DNA of 64,000 nucleotides from contig NZ_FNRX01000002.1 in assembly GCF_900105195.1 (NCBI RefSeq), positions 4,588,001 to 4,652,000 of the forward strand. The letters are read 5' to 3'. Made by a program: the position numbers and the translations under genes. Shown one piece after another: positions 56,872 to 64,000 of the stretch (positions within the stretch are counted from its first letter, which is position 1; each line of letters begins with the position of its first letter). The notes beneath the pieces were generated by a model. The model ran no database searches, was not told the DNA's origin, and saw only the letters and a program-made list of their open reading frames with translations. This DNA is from Rhodococcus pyridinivorans. Its GTDB lineage: Bacteria; Actinomycetota; Actinomycetes; Mycobacteriales; Mycobacteriaceae.

Positions 56872-56955
56872 CCGGCAACGCCGGCGTCGTACACGACGCC
56901 GGCGTTCGTCGTTCCGGAACGTCCCACGGTCCTTCGTCGGAGTCCGGGTCCTTCG

Positions 56956-57594
56956 TCAGAGACGGTGAGAGCCGGGCGGGACGTCGTCGGTGTTCCGGCC
57001 GAGTTCCTTCTCCGCCTCACGGCGCGCCTCGAGGCGCTCCTGCTCGATCCGGCGCTGCTCGAGATCCGTGCGGGCCTGCTTCAGATCACGTCCGCGCTTG
57101 CGGTAGCGGGTGAGCGCGACGACGAAGATCACCGCGAACAGAGCTCCGACGATCGCGCCGATCAGCGTGGCGCCGCGGAAGCCGGGCGCGTCCACGTCGA
57201 GGATCCGCTCCCCCGCGTGCGCACCGTTCCCCGTACCCAGCACGACCGCCAGGGTCATGAGGTTCGGCAGGGCGACCACCAGCGCGAGCACGCCGAAGGT
57301 GATCTGCAGCCCGCGGCTGTACCGCCAGTTGCGGACCTGCCAGATCCACGCGAGCAGCGCGATGGGGATCGCCGTGCACAGGATGCCGAAGAGCAGACCC
57401 CACAGCACTCCGCGCGCGAAGCCGCCCTCGGCGAGGTTTGCGATCCGCTGCGCCCACCAGCGAGGAACGAACGCCGCCAGGGTGTAGTAGGCGATGACGA
57501 GCACGATCAGCGCCACGACCACGGCGATGGCCTTCTTCGCCCACGGCGGCAAGCCTTTCCGCGAACCGGTCTCGTCGACATTCATGTCCGTCAT
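56956..57594 (-). CDS. Membrane protein of unknown function with a charged C-terminal helix
   Basis: 212 residues with four hydrophobic segments (about 20-45, 63-88, 98-122, 138-162) and a C-terminal Arg/Glu-rich helix (RTDLEQRRIEQERLEARREA) likely cytoplasmic and coiled. AGGAAGG lies six bases before ATG 57594. Family not recognised; similar proteins occur in mycolata. Confidence 0.75.
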   Translation of the reverse strand: MTDMNVDETGSRKGLPPWAKKAIAVVVALIVLVIAYYTLAAFVPRWWAQRIANLAEGGFARGVLWGLLFGILCTAIPIALLAWIWQVRNWRYSRGLQITFGVLALVVALPNLMTLAVVLGTGNGAHAGERILDVDAPGFRGATLIGAIVGALFAVIFVVALTRYRKRGRDLKQARTDLEQRRIEQERLEARREAEKELGRNTDDVPPGSHRL

Positions 57595-57781
57595 TTCGAA
57601 CCTTCCTGGCCGATCGGTCCATGTGCACCTGCCGTGCGCATCTCACCCTACGGACCACCGCATTCGGAGCAGTGCATTCGGGCAGGTCTCTTCGCACTGC
57701 GAATTTCACCCGGTGCGGTTGCCCGTCTTTGTATACGGTGAGCCGCAGGGGTAATCGAATGTTCATCGTCCGGGGAGGAAC

Positions 57782-58243
57782 ATGCGCAGTTTCGTGGACC
57801 TGGGCCTGTTCCTGGCCGCCGTCGCTCTGGGAATCGGGTCGGTGTTGCCGGTGGTCGGTGGAATACGACCCACCGAGATTCCCCTGTCGGCGCTGCGCGA
57901 CGGTTTCCCCGAGGGCGATCTCGCCGGTGTCGCGGTCCCGGGTCTACCGCTGTACGAGTCCCTCGCGGTACCGCTGGTCGTGGCCGCGATCCTGCTCCTC
58001 GCTGCCGCACTGTTCGACTCGGTGGCCGTCGGCTGGGCCGGGACGCTGATCGGTGTCGCGACGGCCGCGGTGTTCTGGACGCGTCTGTTCCAGACCCACG
58101 GCGAGTACGTCGAACTCAACCGCAGTACGACCCTGACCAATCAGAACGGGACAGTGCTCCTGCTCAGCGGCACGCTCGTCGCACTGCTGTGTTGCCTGAT
58201 CGCGTTGCGCCGTTCGCCGACGAGCGCCGCCTCGCTCGACTGA
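57782..58243 (+). CDS. Small integral membrane protein
   Basis: 153 residues; hydrophobic segments near 8-27, 60-82, 84-100 and 123-143, with a loop IRPTEIPLSALRDGFPEG probably outside. GGGGAGGAAC precedes ATG 57782. Divergent from the membrane gene at 56956. No function recognised. Confidence 0.75.
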   Translation: MRSFVDLGLFLAAVALGIGSVLPVVGGIRPTEIPLSALRDGFPEGDLAGVAVPGLPLYESLAVPLVVAAILLLAAALFDSVAVGWAGTLIGVATAAVFWTRLFQTHGEYVELNRSTTLTNQNGTVLLLSGTLVALLCCLIALRRSPTSAASLD

Positions 58244-58329
58244 CGCCTCCCGCTGCAACGGGCTTCGTCCCGATACCCTCTCGGCACCGGGTGGCCACTT
58301 CGGGGCACCCACGAGTCAAGGCAGGAACG

Positions 58330-58932
58330 ATGGCAAGTCTCGACGATCTGATGTCCCGCATTCCCGTCGACCAGGTGGCGCAGCGACTCGGTGTCGACAA
58401 CGCGACGGCGGAGACGGCCGTCCGCGCCGCACTCCCCACCCTCGTCGGTGGTCTCGACGCCAACGCCCAGAATCCGACCGGGGCGGCCTCGCTGCTCTCC
58501 GCGCTGGGCAAGCACTCCGAGTCGAACCTGGCCGAGGGTCAGGTCGACGTCGACGGGATCGACACCGAGGACGGCGACAGGATCGTCTCCAATGTCTTCG
58601 GCGACAAGAAGGATCAGGTGATCTCGACCCTCGGTTCCGTGAACGGCGCCGGTGGGAACGATCTGATCGCCAAGGTCCTGCCGATCATCGCCCCCATCGT
58701 GCTGTCCTATCTCGCCAAGCAGATCGGTGGCGGTGCGGGAACGAACACCGCGAGCGCTCCGCAGGGCGGAGGTCTCGCCGATCTCCTCGGGGGTCTGCTG
58801 AAGAACGCCGGTGGTGGATCGGTCGGCTCCGGCGGTGGGATCGGCGACGTCCTCGGCAGCGTGCTCGGCGGCAGTTCGGGTGGTGGACTCGGCGGTCTCC
58901 TCGGGGGACTTCTCGGTGGAGGCAAGCGCTGA
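58330..58932 (+). CDS. DUF937 protein with Gly-rich tail
   Basis: 200 residues. DDLMSRIPVDQVAQRLGVD and ALPTLVGGLDANAQNP are typical of DUF937 (YidB-like); IAKVLPIIAPIVLSYLAKQ follows. The C-terminal 60 residues are Gly/Leu repeats (GGLGGLLGGLLGGG). Function unknown. It ends at a hairpin. Confidence 0.83.
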   Translation: MASLDDLMSRIPVDQVAQRLGVDNATAETAVRAALPTLVGGLDANAQNPTGAASLLSALGKHSESNLAEGQVDVDGIDTEDGDRIVSNVFGDKKDQVISTLGSVNGAGGNDLIAKVLPIIAPIVLSYLAKQIGGGAGTNTASAPQGGGLADLLGGLLKNAGGGSVGSGGGIGDVLGSVLGGSSGGGLGGLLGGLLGGGKR

Positions 58933-58953
58933 AACCCTCCGGAACCGCACGTT

Positions 58954-58983
58954 CCGCTCGTCCGTGTGATACGGCACGAGCGG
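58954..58983 (+). terminator. Terminator-like hairpin after the DUF937 gene
   Basis: CCGCTCGT and ACGAGCGG enclose an inner CGT/ACG pairing; no T-tract follows. Confidence 0.5.
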
Positions 58984-59137
58984 GACGGTACTGTCCTCGA
59001 GCCGCTCGGACCTGTACCGTGATCCGGGCGAATGTGGGGGGCCACCGGTGCACCGCGTGCCGCGGCGACGAACGGCCGGGCTCCCCTCCTCCGTAGGCCG
59101 GCGGAATACACGGACACGATGTGAGGGGTAGAAGAGT

Positions 59138-60091
59138 ATGACGCGAGTCCTGACTCAACTGGAGCTGCTGCGAGAGCTGGAGCCTGTGGCCGAGGCGAAC
59201 CTCAACCGGCATCTCTCGATGGCGAAGGACTGGCACCCCCACGACTACGTGCCGTGGGACGAGGGCCGGAACTTCGCCGCGATGGGCGGTGTCGACTGGG
59301 AACCCGAGCAGTCGAAGCTCGACGAGGTCGCCAAGGCTGCCATGATCACCAACCTCCTCACCGAGGACAACCTGCCCTCCTACCACCGGGAGATCGCCGA
59401 GAGCTTCTCGCGCGACGGCGCCTGGGGCACCTGGGTCGGCCGGTGGACCGCGGAGGAGAACCGCCACGGCATCGTCATGCGCGACTACCTGGTCGTCACG
59501 CGCGGTGTCGATCCCGTCGCACTCGAGAACGCCCGCATGGAGCACATGACGAACGGCTTCGCGTCCCCCAACTCGACTGGCATGCTCCACTCCGTCGCCT
59601 ACGTGACCTTCCAGGAGCTCGCGACCCGCGTGTCGCACCGCAACACCGGTCGTGCCTGCGACGACTCGATCGCCGACAAGATGCTCCAGCGCATCGCCGC
59701 CGACGAGAACCTGCACATGATCTTCTACCGGAACATCTGCGACGCGGCGATCGACATCGCTCCGGCCCAGACGCTCGCCGCGATCGTCGAGGTGCTCGAG
59801 AACTTCCAGATGCCGGGTGCCGGCATGCCGAACTTCCGTCGCAACGGTGTGTTGATGGCCAAGCACGGCATCTACGACCTGCGTCAGCACCTCGACGACG
59901 TCGTGATGCCGGTGCTGCGCAAGTGGAGGATCTTCGAGCGAGATCTCGGCAGCGAGGCGCAGCAGGATCTCGACAAGCTCGGCAACTTCCTCGACGAACT
60001 GGAACGTCAGGCGGGACGGTTCGAGGAGATGCGCGATCGCTCCCTCGCCCGCGAGGCTGCCAAGCGCGAGAAGGTGGGCGCGCACGCCTGA
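59138..60091 (+). CDS. desA: Acyl-ACP desaturase, DesA type
   Basis: 317 residues, ferritin-like di-iron enzyme. The two ligand motifs are EENRH (106-110) and DENLH (189-193), as in plant-type stearoyl-ACP desaturases and mycobacterial DesA1/DesA2. It introduces a double bond into acyl-ACP, feeding unsaturated fatty acid or mycolate synthesis. ATG 59138 follows AGAAGAG. Its stop is reiterated by a tandem repeat. Confidence 0.9.
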   Translation: MTRVLTQLELLRELEPVAEANLNRHLSMAKDWHPHDYVPWDEGRNFAAMGGVDWEPEQSKLDEVAKAAMITNLLTEDNLPSYHREIAESFSRDGAWGTWVGRWTAEENRHGIVMRDYLVVTRGVDPVALENARMEHMTNGFASPNSTGMLHSVAYVTFQELATRVSHRNTGRACDDSIADKMLQRIAADENLHMIFYRNICDAAIDIAPAQTLAAIVEVLENFQMPGAGMPNFRRNGVLMAKHGIYDLRQHLDDVVMPVLRKWRIFERDLGSEAQQDLDKLGNFLDELERQAGRFEEMRDRSLAREAAKREKVGAHA

Positions 60092-60169
60092 GTCCGGATG
60101 CACACAGCCGCCCGAGTCCGGATGCACACAGCCGCCCGAGTCCGGATGCACACAGCCGCCCGAGTCCGG
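60090..60169 (+). repeat. 24-bp tandem repeat spanning the desA stop codon
   Basis: Three perfect 24-bp copies (60090-60113, 60114-60137, 60138-60161), each GAGTCCGGATGCACACAGCC plus GCCC, and a partial fourth. The desA TGA overlaps the first copy. Confidence 0.92.
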
Positions 60170-60283
60170 CGGAGGTTATCCTGTAGCCCGGTGCCGTTTT
60201 CGGTGCCGGGCACAGTCGTTTCCGCGGCCCATCACTGACGGGCACGCTATTTCTTTGTCACACAACGTTTTCCAGAGGTACCC

Positions 60284-61426
60284 ATGTCTTCCCTCCGTAT
60301 CGGCCCGCTCGAACTGAACAGCCCGGTCGTGCTGGCGCCGATGGCGGGAGTGACGAATGTCGCATTCCGCACGCTGTGCCGCGAACTCGAACTCGAACGG
60401 GCCGGCAGCACGTCGGGCCTGTACGTCTGCGAGATGGTCACCGCCCGCGCCCTCGTCGAGCGGCACCCGGTCACCATGCACATGACGACCTTCGGCCCCA
60501 CCGAGACGCCGCGGTCGCTGCAGCTCTACACCGTCGATCCCGGCACGACCTACGCGGCGGCGAAGATGATCGTCGACGAGAACCTCGCCGACCACATCGA
60601 CATGAACTTCGGATGCCCGGTCCCGAAGGTGACCCGCAAGGGCGGAGGGTCGGCCCTCCCTTACAAACGCCGGTTGTTCGGGCAGATCGTCGCGGCCGCC
60701 GTCCGCGCGACCGAGGGCACCGACATCCCGGTCACGGTCAAGTTCCGCATCGGGATCGACGACGAGCACCACACACATCTCGACGCCGGTCGCATCGCGG
60801 CCGCTGAGGGTGCCGCGGCCGTTGCCCTCCACGCCCGGACCGCTGCGCAGCGGTACTCCGGAGCGGCCGACTGGGACGAAATCGCGCGGCTGAAGGAGCA
60901 CGTCACCGACGTGCCCGTGCTCGGCAACGGCGACATCTTCGACGCCTCCGACGCCGAGAAGATGATGGCGCAGACCGGTTGCGACGGCGTCGTCGTCGGT
61001 CGCGGTTGCCTCGGACGTCCGTGGTTGTTCGCCGAACTGAGCGCCGCGCTCGGCGGTCGCCCGATCCCCACCCCGCCGAATCTCGGTGAGGTGACGCAGA
61101 TCATGCGGCGACACGCCGAACTGCTCGCCGATCACCACGGCGAGGATCGCGGTCTGCGCGACATGCGCAAGCACATCGCCTGGTATCTGCGTGGTTTCCC
61201 TGCGGGTTCGGAGATCCGCAACGGCCTCGCCCGCGTGTCGACGCTCGCCGAACTCGACGACCTGCTGGGCAAACTCGACCACGACGTACCCTTCCCCGCC
61301 GATGCCGAAGGCCCGCGGGGACGTCAGGGCTCCCCGAGCAGCGTCGCTCTGCCCGACGGCTGGCTCGACGATCCCGAGGACACCTGCGTGCCCGAGGGCG
61401 CCGACATGATGCACTCGGGCGGGTAA
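60284..61426 (+). CDS. dusB: tRNA-dihydrouridine synthase DusB
   Basis: 380 residues, FMN-binding TIM barrel: APMAGVTNVAFRTLCRE, MNFGCPVPKVTRKGGGSAL with the catalytic Cys, KFRIGID, ARTAAQRYSGAADW and GNGDIFDASDAE. It reduces specific uridines in the tRNA D-loop with NADPH. AGAGG lies five bases before ATG 60284. The C-terminal 50 residues are acidic and Pro-rich. Confidence 0.93.
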   Translation: MSSLRIGPLELNSPVVLAPMAGVTNVAFRTLCRELELERAGSTSGLYVCEMVTARALVERHPVTMHMTTFGPTETPRSLQLYTVDPGTTYAAAKMIVDENLADHIDMNFGCPVPKVTRKGGGSALPYKRRLFGQIVAAAVRATEGTDIPVTVKFRIGIDDEHHTHLDAGRIAAAEGAAAVALHARTAAQRYSGAADWDEIARLKEHVTDVPVLGNGDIFDASDAEKMMAQTGCDGVVVGRGCLGRPWLFAELSAALGGRPIPTPPNLGEVTQIMRRHAELLADHHGEDRGLRDMRKHIAWYLRGFPAGSEIRNGLARVSTLAELDDLLGKLDHDVPFPADAEGPRGRQGSPSSVALPDGWLDDPEDTCVPEGADMMHSGG

Positions 61427-61503
61427 CCCGTCCCGGCATGTAGTCCCGGACGATAGACGGATCGACCGGTGGATGTCGTGCGACACAGCTGCGTCACCGT
61501 CAC

Positions 61504-64000
61504 ATGAAACAGACGATCAGTATCATTGCGGAGTCCTCGCGACGGTCGCCGGTGAGCGATCACGTGGACGACGACGGATCCGAGGCGGTGCGACCGCGGA
61601 AAGAGCAGGTATCGGTGGACGAGGAGCACGAGACAGGATCCCCGGATCCTCGCGCTCCCTGGGAACGGCCGATCGCCGACAGCAGCTACCGCGAATCCCG
61701 CTCGTCCCGCCGCAGCCGCTCGGGTGGGGTGCACCGCTCCGACGACACCGATCCCGATTCGCGTCGCCACGAGAGTGCACGCAACCGCCGGGCCGCGGAC
61801 TCGGACGATCCGGAGCAGCTCACGGTCGCCGAACTGCTCGACAAGATGGGACGACGATCCGATCCGTCCCCCCGGTCGGATCCGCCCCCGGCCGATCCGC
61901 CGCACACGTCCACCTCGTCGTTGCCCCCGGCCCGTCCCCGCGACCCGGAATCCGCCCGGCACGTCGCGACCGAGGACGATGCCGGTCGAGCGGAACTCCC
62001 GCGCAGGACGCCGCCTCCGGCTGCGCCGCCGACTCCGTCGGGACCTCCCAGCCCTCCGGTGCCGCCGGCTTCTTCGGGACCGCCGACCACGGTCGCCCCC
62101 CCGGTGCAGCCCGGTGCTCCCCGGGTGCCCCCGGGACCGTCCCGGCCCCGGCCGCCGGAGAAGCCCGTCCCGCCGCACATCCAGGCTCCCGATCGGATGG
62201 CGGGCCCCCCGTCCGTTCCGCCCCCGGTACCGACTCCCCCGACCTCGGCGCAGCCCCCTCGAGCAGTGCCTCCCGCGGACTCGCGCCCGGTGCCTCCCGC
62301 GGACTCGCGCCCGGTGCCTCCCGCCGGGTCGCCGCAGACCGTCAGACCGCCGCAGACGCCTCCTCGACAGCAACCGCCGATCGCGGACGAACAGCCGACC
62401 GTCAAGATCGATGCGGTGTCCCCCGAGGGCGCTGCGACGCCCGCCGAGGACGAGAACGAAGACCGGACGACGGACGAGAAGGCGCACGGCTCCGCTCGGC
62501 CCCGCACGGTGGGCAACGCGACTCTCGGCCGGCTCGCGCAGAGCAAACAGCGCAAGCGGAAGCGTCTGAGGTTCGCGGCGAGAGCGGCGGTGGCGTTCGT
62601 CTCGGTCCTCGCGCTCCTCTGTAACGGTGCGGTGTGGGGATACGTCCGGTCCACGGAGGCCGGCTTCTCCCAGATCGCCGCGCTGGACACCGAGTCGGAG
62701 GACATCGTCGACCCGGTCGGTCAGACCGGCGACGAGACCTATCTGATCATCGGCACCGACACCCGCGCCGGTGCGAGCGGTGAGATCGGCGCCGGGACGG
62801 CCGACGACGCCGAGGGCGCTCGTGCCGACACCGTCATCCTCGTCAACATCCCCGCCGATCGCAGCCGCGTGGTCGCGGTGTCGTTCCCCCGCGATCTGGA
62901 CGTCGATCGACCGGTCTGTCGCGGATGGGACAGTACGACCGGCGAATACGATTCCGAGCTCTATCCGGCCGCCGAAGGCGACAAGCTCAACGCGACCTAC
63001 GCCCTCGGCGGACCGAAGTGCCTGGTAAAGGTGATCCAGAAGATGTCCGGATTGAGGATCGGCCATTTCGTGGGCATCGACTTCGCCGGCTTCGAATCGA
63101 TGGTCGACGAGATCGGCGGCGTCGAGGTGTGCACCTCCATACCGTTGTACGACAACGAACTCGGTCCCCTGATCGAGACTCCCGGCACCCACACGCTCGA
63201 CGGCAAGCGGGCACTCGACTACGTCCGCGCCCGCAAGATCGACCAGGAGGGCAACAGCGACTACGGCCGGATCAGCCGGCAGCAGAAGTTCCTGTCGTCG
63301 CTGCTGCGCTCGACGTTGTCGAACAAGGTGCTGTTCGATCCCGTGAAGCTCAACGGCTTCATCAGCGCCTTCACCCGCGCGACCTTCGTCGAGAACGTCA
63401 ACGCCGAGTCGCTCGTCAAACTCGGGCGTTCGATGCAGAACGTCGAGGCGGGTGCGGTGTCCTTCCTGACCATCCCCACGGCCGGTACCAACGACTGGGG
63501 CAACGAGATCCCGCGCACGGACGACATCAAGGCGATCTTCACCGCGATCATCGACGATCTCCCTCTGCCGGGTGAGAAGCGGGGGGAGGACCCGACGGAG
63601 GTCGCGTCCGCTCCCCCGGCCGAACCGCTGCCCGCGCAGCTCGCTGTCGATCCGTCGACGGTGTCGGTGCAGGTCTCGAACGCGTCGGGTCTGTCCGGGC
63701 TGGCGGCCGGCACCGCCGAGGAGGTCGCCGCCTACGGCTTTCCGGTCTACTCGATCGGCAACTATGCCTCCGGGACGAGCAAGCAGACCGTGATCCGCTT
63801 CAGCGAAGGACAGGAGACCGACGCTGCGACGGTGGCCTCGGCCTTCCCCGGTGCGGTGCTGCAGGAGGCTCCGCCCTCGGCCCAGCTGGGCAGCATCGTG
63901 GAGATCGTCCTGGGTACCAGCTTCGACGGCACCGTCGTCGCTCCCACCCCCGCGGGCACGCCGCTCGCCCCGATGCAGATCCGGACCCGGTCGGAGTCGT
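61504..64000 (+). CDS. LytR-CpsA-Psr family protein, C-terminus beyond window
   Basis: At least 832 residues. A long charged and Pro-rich N-terminal cytoplasmic region (about 1-360) is followed by one membrane helix (FAARAAVAFVSVLALLCNGA, about 360-380) and the LCP domain (YLIIGTDTRAGA, SFPRDLDV, YVRARKIDQEG, GRISRQQKFL). A LytR_C domain begins near 63650 (VQVSNASGLSGLAAGTAEEV). LCP enzymes attach arabinogalactan or other glycans to peptidoglycan. The start is uncertain: ATG 61504 is the longest; GTG 61552 and GTG 61615 are also open. Confidence 0.85.
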   Translation, partial: MKQTISIIAESSRRSPVSDHVDDDGSEAVRPRKEQVSVDEEHETGSPDPRAPWERPIADSSYRESRSSRRSRSGGVHRSDDTDPDSRRHESARNRRAADSDDPEQLTVAELLDKMGRRSDPSPRSDPPPADPPHTSTSSLPPARPRDPESARHVATEDDAGRAELPRRTPPPAAPPTPSGPPSPPVPPASSGPPTTVAPPVQPGAPRVPPGPSRPRPPEKPVPPHIQAPDRMAGPPSVPPPVPTPPTSAQPPRAVPPADSRPVPPADSRPVPPAGSPQTVRPPQTPPRQQPPIADEQPTVKIDAVSPEGAATPAEDENEDRTTDEKAHGSARPRTVGNATLGRLAQSKQRKRKRLRFAARAAVAFVSVLALLCNGAVWGYVRSTEAGFSQIAALDTESEDIVDPVGQTGDETYLIIGTDTRAGASGEIGAGTADDAEGARADTVILVNIPADRSRVVAVSFPRDLDVDRPVCRGWDSTTGEYDSELYPAAEGDKLNATYALGGPKCLVKVIQKMSGLRIGHFVGIDFAGFESMVDEIGGVEVCTSIPLYDNELGPLIETPGTHTLDGKRALDYVRARKIDQEGNSDYGRISRQQKFLSSLLRSTLSNKVLFDPVKLNGFISAFTRATFVENVNAESLVKLGRSMQNVEAGAVSFLTIPTAGTNDWGNEIPRTDDIKAIFTAIIDDLPLPGEKRGEDPTEVASAPPAEPLPAQLAVDPSTVSVQVSNASGLSGLAAGTAEEVAAYGFPVYSIGNYASGTSKQTVIRFSEGQETDAATVASAFPGAVLQEAPPSAQLGSIVEIVLGTSFDGTVVAPTPAGTPLAPMQIRTRSES
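62266..62331 (+). repeat. In-frame 24-bp tandem repeat in the LCP proline-rich region
   Basis: GTGCCTCCCGCGGACTCGCG plus CCCG occurs at 62266-62289 and 62290-62313, with a degenerate third copy. It encodes repeated VPPADSRP in the cytoplasmic tail. Confidence 0.85.

Noticed and set aside
60090..60169. CRISPR-like array
   Set aside because: Copies are directly abutting with no spacers, and no cas genes are nearby; the repeats at 3356 and 10922 fail for the same reason.

Overview
The window looks like chromosome of a mycolic-acid actinomycete, most probably Rhodococcus. It is GC-rich, with many GTG starts and 4-bp ATGA/GTGA gene overlaps. It carries an antigen-85-type mycolyltransferase, F420-type LLM oxidoreductases, PlsB2/PlsC and DesA lipid genes of mycobacterial type, a mycothiol-type arsenate reductase, and CYP51, CYP123 and cholesterol oxidase. 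Identifications rest on motif and family recognition by eye; no database search was run.

Layout. 1-6.7 kb: a Clp ATPase running off the left edge with an HspR-type (HAIR) operator at its start, the divergent ohrR-ohr peroxide pair, a Ski2-like helicase and a short-chain dehydrogenase (SDR). 6.8-12.4 kb: a sigma-like protein fused to a membrane segment, then a decaying GntR / NCS1 permease / hydantoin-racemase locus with at least four separate lesions, a GNAT acetyltransferase and a second, paralogous SDR. 12.3-20 kb: a mycolyltransferase-like esterase, an RluA pseudouridine synthase, a START-like protein, a flavodoxin, a CYTH-CHAD protein, a tandem universal stress protein and a two-domain kinase. 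20-27.8 kb: the phospholipid operon plsB2 / HAD-plsC / flippase-like gene, an NSS transporter with its 35-aa MetS-type subunit, and a secreted protein.

27.8-45.8 kb is the most coherent block. A KstR-like regulator faces an LLM/flavoprotein operon that carries a perfect match to the KstR operator. An eight-gene minus-strand operon runs TetR, CYP123, SDR, CYP51, ferredoxin, NTF2-like protein, an unknown 418-aa protein, and secreted cholesterol oxidase. It is followed by a P450/TetR/MpaB module and a plus-strand operon of ALDH, SDR, hydroxyisobutyrate-type dehydrogenase, carboxymuconolactone-decarboxylase-like protein and an LLM oxidoreductase. Order and content resemble M. tuberculosis Rv0763c-Rv0771 (from memory). 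Near-identical 19-bp operators sit at both outer promoters, suggesting that one TetR controls both arms and that the P450/TetR/MpaB module was inserted between them.

45.8-51.3 kb: an arsenic-resistance island (two arsR, arsI, two arsC types, arsO, acr3) splits the last LLM gene of that operon. The 3' remnant of that gene and a ghost of a phosphotransferase gene lie on the far side.

51.3-64 kb: a glycosyltransferase / methyltransferase / prenyltransferase-like cluster, a Glu-Asp-Phe-Asp tRNA operon with a duplicated tRNA-Asp, a butyrolactone-receptor-like TetR, tRNA-Lys, two small membrane proteins, a DUF937 protein, an acyl-ACP desaturase, DusB, and an LCP-family protein running off the right edge. 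Short tandem repeats of 24-29 bp reiterate the stop codon of three unrelated genes.
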